Shown here in pieces: positions 60,385 to 64,000 of a stretch of DNA of 64,000 nt. The translations under genes and the position numbers were made by a program. Origin of the DNA: Bradyrhizobiaceae bacterium PARB1 (GTDB lineage: Bacteria; Pseudomonadota; Alphaproteobacteria; Rhizobiales; Xanthobacteraceae); assembly GCA_002256345.1 (NCBI GenBank), contig NKIY01000005.1, forward strand, positions 438,485-502,484, in the 5' to 3' direction. The notes beneath the pieces were generated by a model. The model ran no database searches and was not told the DNA's origin. It was given only the letters and a program-made list of their open reading frames with translations. Numbering within the stretch: the stretch's first letter is position 1; every line of letters begins with the position of its first letter.

Positions 60385-61356
60385 TCACGAAGTCGGATAG
60401 GGCTCCGCAGGCACCGCGATCTTTGCGCGGCGTATACGCTCACGATGTGCGGTATAAACACCGGACGCGATAATGATTGCAGCGCCGGCAAAGGTCCACA
60501 TGTCCGGAATTTCGCCAAACACGAAGAAGCCCAGCAGTGTCACCCACATCAGTTGGATGTAGGAAAATGGCGCCAGCACCGATGCATCGGCGTAACGAAA
60601 TGCGAGCACAACAATCCAGTGGCCCACAGTGGAGGATATGCCGATCGCAACGCCGAGTCCGAGCTGCGTCCATGTCGGCTGCGACCAATAGAACGGCACG
60701 AACACGCTGAGCACGAGGAAACCGACAATGGCGGAATAGGCCATTGTCGTGATCGGATGATCCGCACCACTCATCTTTCGCGTCAACACCAGCGCACTGG
60801 CCCAGCCTAATGCGGAGATGATGGGGAACAGCGCTGCGGGATGAAACGCCGACGTACCCGGGCGAACGATGACGAGCACACCGATAAGCCCGACAATGGT
60901 GGCCGTCCAGCGACGCAGACCGACCTTCTCACCGAGAAAGATGATCGAGAGCGCGGTAACGAACAGAGGTGAAATGAAGCCGGTCGCCGTCGCCTCGGCG
61001 ATTGGCAGGAAGCTGAGGCCAATGATGAAGAAGATCGACGAACCGAGCAATCCGAGCCCGCGGAACACCTGCAGCAGCGGCCGGCTGGATCGCAGCATCC
61101 TGCCGCCGGACGGGATCATCACGATCGGCAGCATGATCAGCAGAAAAACCGAGAAACGGATCCAGGCGATCTCCACCGGCGCCATACCGCCACGAGCGAG
61201 ATACTTGGCCATCGCGTCCGACGATCCCAGAAAGCCCGTCGAGCAGATCACGAGCAGGATACCGAGAAACGGCTTGTCGAGATGACGGGTTGCCGGAGCG
61301 CGAGCGGATGAAAGCACGCCTACGCTAACCTTGGGCGGCGGAACATGAGTGGTCAC
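60385..61356 (-). CDS. EamA/DMT-family transporter
   Basis: This 323-residue drug/metabolite transporter has ten hydrophobic helices and two EamA halves (GFLGSSDAMAKYLARGGMAP, GEKVGLRRWTATIVGLIGVL; and GEIPDMWTFAGAAIIIASGV near the end). The substrate is unknown. The start is uncertain: a GTG at 61356 is used; a TTG at 61386 would add ten residues. It is followed upstream by the aldo/keto reductase gene on the same strand. Confidence 0.85.
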   Translation of the reverse strand: MTTHVPPPKVSVGVLSSARAPATRHLDKPFLGILLVICSTGFLGSSDAMAKYLARGGMAPVEIAWIRFSVFLLIMLPIVMIPSGGRMLRSSRPLLQVFRGLGLLGSSIFFIIGLSFLPIAEATATGFISPLFVTALSIIFLGEKVGLRRWTATIVGLIGVLVIVRPGTSAFHPAALFPIISALGWASALVLTRKMSGADHPITTMAYSAIVGFLVLSVFVPFYWSQPTWTQLGLGVAIGISSTVGHWIVVLAFRYADASVLAPFSYIQLMWVTLLGFFVFGEIPDMWTFAGAAIIIASGVYTAHRERIRRAKIAVPAEPYPTS

Positions 61357-61533
61357 GGATGGGAACCGGCTGTCTGGGCCCGGCAAAATGGGCGGACCGA
61401 ATCTGGATCCTCACCAAACGCCCTTCGCGCGCCGGGGACAACCTCCGATAACAGGACCGCGATATGCAACAGACGCCGCTGCGCGATCGACCGCACACGA
61501 TCGTGCGCTGCAACATACGCCCCCGCGCCACTA

Positions 61534-62373
61534 TCACAGCATCGGCAGGCTGGACGGCTCGCGGCCGCGTGGAAATGCCTTGTCGAGCGCGGCGACCTCG
61601 GCGTCGTTCAGCGCGAGACCGCCGGCTGCAGCATTGTCCGCCGCGTGTGCGGCGGACGACGACTTCGGGATCGCGAATACAGAGGCATTCCGGGTGAGAA
61701 AGGCCAACGCGACCTGACGCGGACTGGCGCCATGGGCCGCAGCCACGTCCGCCAGCAGCTTACCGCCGGGCAAACGCGGAGACGGAAAGTCGTTGTGACC
61801 GAATGGCGAGTAAGCCACGACTGCGACGCCATAGCGCTCACACCACGGGATCACGCGATGCTCGATGGCACGCTCCTGAAGATGATAAAGCACCTGATTG
61901 CAGGCGATCGCCCCGTTGGGCGCGACCCGCAACAATTCACCGAGATCATCGGAATCAAAATTGCTGACACCCCAGGACGCGATCTTGCCGGCGGATTTCA
62001 ACTCCTCGAAGGCGGCGACCGTCTCGGCCAGCGGAACCTGCCCCCGCCAGTGTAGCAGATAGCAATCGAGCCGATCCGTATTCAGCCGCTTCAGCGAGCG
62101 CTCGCAGGCACTGATGGTGCCTTTACGCGACGCATTGCTCGGCAACACTTTCGAGACGAGGAACACTTCGTCACGACGGCCAGAGATCGCCTCAGCCACC
62201 ACAGGCTCCGCATCACCATACATTTCGGCGGTGTCGATATGGCTCATGCCCGCATCGAGCCCAGCCTGCAGCGCCCTGACAGCCGTAGCGCGGTCGCCAT
62301 GGTCGATGTACCAGGTCCCCTGCCCGATCACCGACACATCGCGCCCGGTAGCTCCGAATGGATTTTGTCGCAT
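61534..62373 (-). CDS. Aldo/keto reductase
   Basis: This 279-residue NADPH-dependent reductase has the catalytic tetrad visible as DTAEMYG (Asp, Tyr), VSKVLPS (Lys) and CYLLHWRG (His), plus the C-terminal NADP-binding VFAIPKSSSAAHA. It is of the YdhF/YtbE-like group that reduces aldehydes and ketones. The physiological substrate is unknown. Confidence 0.93.
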   Translation of the reverse strand: MRQNPFGATGRDVSVIGQGTWYIDHGDRATAVRALQAGLDAGMSHIDTAEMYGDAEPVVAEAISGRRDEVFLVSKVLPSNASRKGTISACERSLKRLNTDRLDCYLLHWRGQVPLAETVAAFEELKSAGKIASWGVSNFDSDDLGELLRVAPNGAIACNQVLYHLQERAIEHRVIPWCERYGVAVVAYSPFGHNDFPSPRLPGGKLLADVAAAHGASPRQVALAFLTRNASVFAIPKSSSAAHAADNAAAGGLALNDAEVAALDKAFPRGREPSSLPML

Positions 62374-62438
62374 GACTGCGCCTCCGCCTGCCCCGCGAAA
62401 TGCGCGGAAGTGAACGATAGCGCATCACCGCAACGGTG

Positions 62439-62795
62439 TCAGTGGCTGATCATCCATGGCCGCGCGGTCGGGAAGCTCTTGGCGCCGGTTGCACTTTTCT
62501 TCACGAGCCGTGACGGCTTGTCGCCGGAACAGCAGCCGCAGCCGGCCCCGTGTTTAGCCCTTTCCTGCCCGGCTTTATATTGCGCCATGGTCTTCGGCGC
62601 GTTGCGACTCTGCTCATTGGTAGCGTGTGCCTTGCGCTTGTCCGAGGGCATGCAGAAGAACGCGGGCGCCGTCAGCATCACCCGGGGGGCCGATGCCGCA
62701 CAGTGCGGACAATCCTGCGGATCGTCGCATTCGGCCATCGGCCGCATGTCGGTGAAGGGCCCGCAATCGTCGCAGAGATATTCGTAGACCGGCAT
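62439..62795 (-). CDS. fmdB: FmdB-type zinc ribbon protein
   Basis: This 118-residue protein has a zinc ribbon at the N-terminus (MPVYEYLCDDCGPFT ... CPHC, four cysteines) and a second Cys cluster in GCGCCSGD. FmdB proteins accompany fmdA, the formamidase gene, and are proposed to regulate its expression. It is 75 bases downstream of fmdA on the same strand. The start at 62795 is the family start; the ORF extends 4 codons upstream. Confidence 0.88.
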   Translation of the reverse strand: MPVYEYLCDDCGPFTDMRPMAECDDPQDCPHCAASAPRVMLTAPAFFCMPSDKRKAHATNEQSRNAPKTMAQYKAGQERAKHGAGCGCCSGDKPSRLVKKSATGAKSFPTARPWMISH

Positions 62796-62869
62796 AACCG
62801 CCCTCATCGCAAGAAGAGAAAAGGCAGCCGCGGCGCCGATGACATGGCCCCGCGGCCGAGTTGGCCGTG

Positions 62870-64000
62870 TTACTTATCCGGCGACAGCGGCATCTGGATC
62901 GAACCGTCGATATGTTTGATCGGCCCGGCCGCCCCCGGCATGATGTCGAAGTCGAAGATCTCCGTCGGCAGCCACAGAGTGGCGCAAGCATTCGGCACGT
63001 CAACCACGCCGGAGATATGGCCCTGACACGGCGCGGTGCCGAGGATCGAGTAGGCCTGCGCACCGGAATAGCCGAACTTCTTCAGATACTCGATCGCGTT
63101 CAGACAGGCCTGACGGTAGGCGATGTGGACGTCGAGGTAATGCTGCTTGCCGGCCTCGTCGACAGAGATGCCCTCGAAGATCAGGAAATCCTTGTAATTC
63201 GGCGTCATCGGCGACGGCTTGAACACGGGGTTCTTGATGCCGTATTTCGACACGCCGTCCTTGATGATGTCGACCTTGATGTGCAACCAGCCCGCCATTT
63301 CGATGGCGCCGCAGAAGGTGATTTCACCGTCGCCCTGCGAGAAGTGCAGATCGCCCATGGAGAGACCGCCGCCGGGCACATAGACCGGGAAATAGACCTT
63401 GGAGCCGCGCGAAAGGTCCTTGATGTCGCAATTGCCGCCATGTTCGCGCGGTGGCACGGTGCGGGCGCCTTCGGCGGCGGCCTTGTCGCGGGCTTCGCCC
63501 TTGAGGCGTCCCATATGTGCGGTCGGCCCGAAGGGCGGATTGGCGAGACCGGGCACGCGGGTGGGATTAGTGTCGATCAGCGCCTGCTCACGCTCGTTCC
63601 AGGTCGCGAGCAATTTCGGATCGGGCAGACAGCCGATCAGACCGGGATGGATCAGACCGGCAAAGTTCACGCCGGGGATGTGGCGCGACGAGGTGTACAT
63701 GCCCTTGAAGTCCCAGATCGACTTCTGCGCCTGCGGAAAGTGATCGGTCAGGAATCCGCCGCCATTCTGCTTGGAGAAGAAGCCGTTAAAGCCCCACTGG
63801 CTGTCCTTCATCGGGCCGACATCGAGCAGATCGACGACCAGGAGATCACCAGGCTCGGCGCCCTTCACGCCGATCGGGCCGGACAGGAAATGCACGATCG
63901 ACAGATCGATATCGCGCACGTCGTCGGCGCTGTCATTGTTCTTGATGAAGCCGCCGGTCCAGTCATAGGTCTCGACGATGAAGTCATCGCCGGGATTGAC
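62870..64000 (-). CDS. fmdA: Formamidase / acetamidase (5' end outside window)
   Basis: FmdA hydrolyses formamide to formate and ammonia. About 376 C-terminal residues are present and the frame continues open off the right edge (VNPGDDFIVETYDWTGGFIK near the edge); a full protein is about 410. Recognisable blocks are GVKGAEPGDLLVVDLLDVGP, PGLIGCLPDPKLLATWN and GGNCDIKDLSRGSKVYFPVY. It is paired with fmdB. The GTG at 63919 is an internal codon, not the start. Confidence 0.93.
   Translation of the reverse strand, partial: VNPGDDFIVETYDWTGGFIKNNDSADDVRDIDLSIVHFLSGPIGVKGAEPGDLLVVDLLDVGPMKDSQWGFNGFFSKQNGGGFLTDHFPQAQKSIWDFKGMYTSSRHIPGVNFAGLIHPGLIGCLPDPKLLATWNEREQALIDTNPTRVPGLANPPFGPTAHMGRLKGEARDKAAAEGARTVPPREHGGNCDIKDLSRGSKVYFPVYVPGGGLSMGDLHFSQGDGEITFCGAIEMAGWLHIKVDIIKDGVSKYGIKNPVFKPSPMTPNYKDFLIFEGISVDEAGKQHYLDVHIAYRQACLNAIEYLKKFGYSGAQAYSILGTAPCQGHISGVVDVPNACATLWLPTEIFDFDIMPGAAGPIKHIDGSIQMPLSPDK

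Overview
The window is chromosomal DNA from an alphaproteobacterium of the order Hyphomicrobiales, most likely the family Nitrobacteraceae (Bradyrhizobium / Rhodopseudomonas / Afipia / Tardiphaga group). The evidence is high GC with GTG/TTG starts; the Caulobacter-type flagellar set fliX-flgI-cheL plus flaF/flbT; CtrA-type TTAA-N7-TTAA sites; a giant protein resembling the Growth Pole Ring (GPR) protein of polar-growing Rhizobiales; a PmtA-type phospholipid methyltransferase; and GTAGGATGGG-type intergenic palindromes common in this family. I saw no tRNA, rRNA, CRISPR, prophage or insertion sequence.

Layout. 1-214: 5' part of dksA. 368-14380: flagellar block. fliX diverges from flgI-cheL-flgN-like across a region with a sigma-54 promoter and an ftr (FlbD-type) element. 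A FlaG-like gene and a small unknown gene follow, then flaF and flbT, two paralogous flagellins each with its own terminator, and flgE-flgK-flgL behind a second sigma-54 promoter. Both flagellin mRNAs carry a similar leader hairpin close to a shared Shine-Dalgarno block, and flagellin 1 has a triple CtrA half-site array upstream.

14507-32112: mixed metabolic and stress genes. These are a Tat-exported MsrB, an AhpD-like protein, an ECF sigma factor between two small CPMC membrane proteins, an FAD oxidoreductase, SixA, UspA, small membrane proteins, a flippase-like membrane protein, a large secreted SGNH hydrolase, a divergent MarR / RidA-Bug pair, an MFS exporter with a divergent LysR regulator, a DUF2147 protein, a thioesterase-hydrolase pair and a 2Fe-2S ferredoxin.

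32214-38586: a small Hpt phosphotransfer protein diverges from the 1842-residue GPR-like protein, with CtrA-like sites between them. This is the most interesting locus. 38671-50372: SnoaL-like and aldose-epimerase-like proteins, an MlaE-MlaF-MlaD lipid transporter, a dipeptide epimerase, an MFS permease, an Ala/Glu/Pro-rich unknown protein, a PLP dehydratase, and an envelope-lipid group (LpxH-like phosphatase, glycosyltransferase, PmtA). 50639-64000: a chemoreceptor, ThiD, a Bug-type binding protein, a stand-alone RAM protein, an MdeB-like 2-oxoacid dehydrogenase E1 with a divergent Lrp regulator, an MHYT-PAS-GGDEF-EAL protein, an EamA transporter, an aldo/keto reductase, and fmdB-fmdA (formamidase, cut by the right edge).

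Together the genes link motility, cell-cycle (CtrA) control, polar growth and envelope lipid homeostasis, with scavenging and transport genes between them. All functional calls rest on reading motifs and recalling families; no database search was run.
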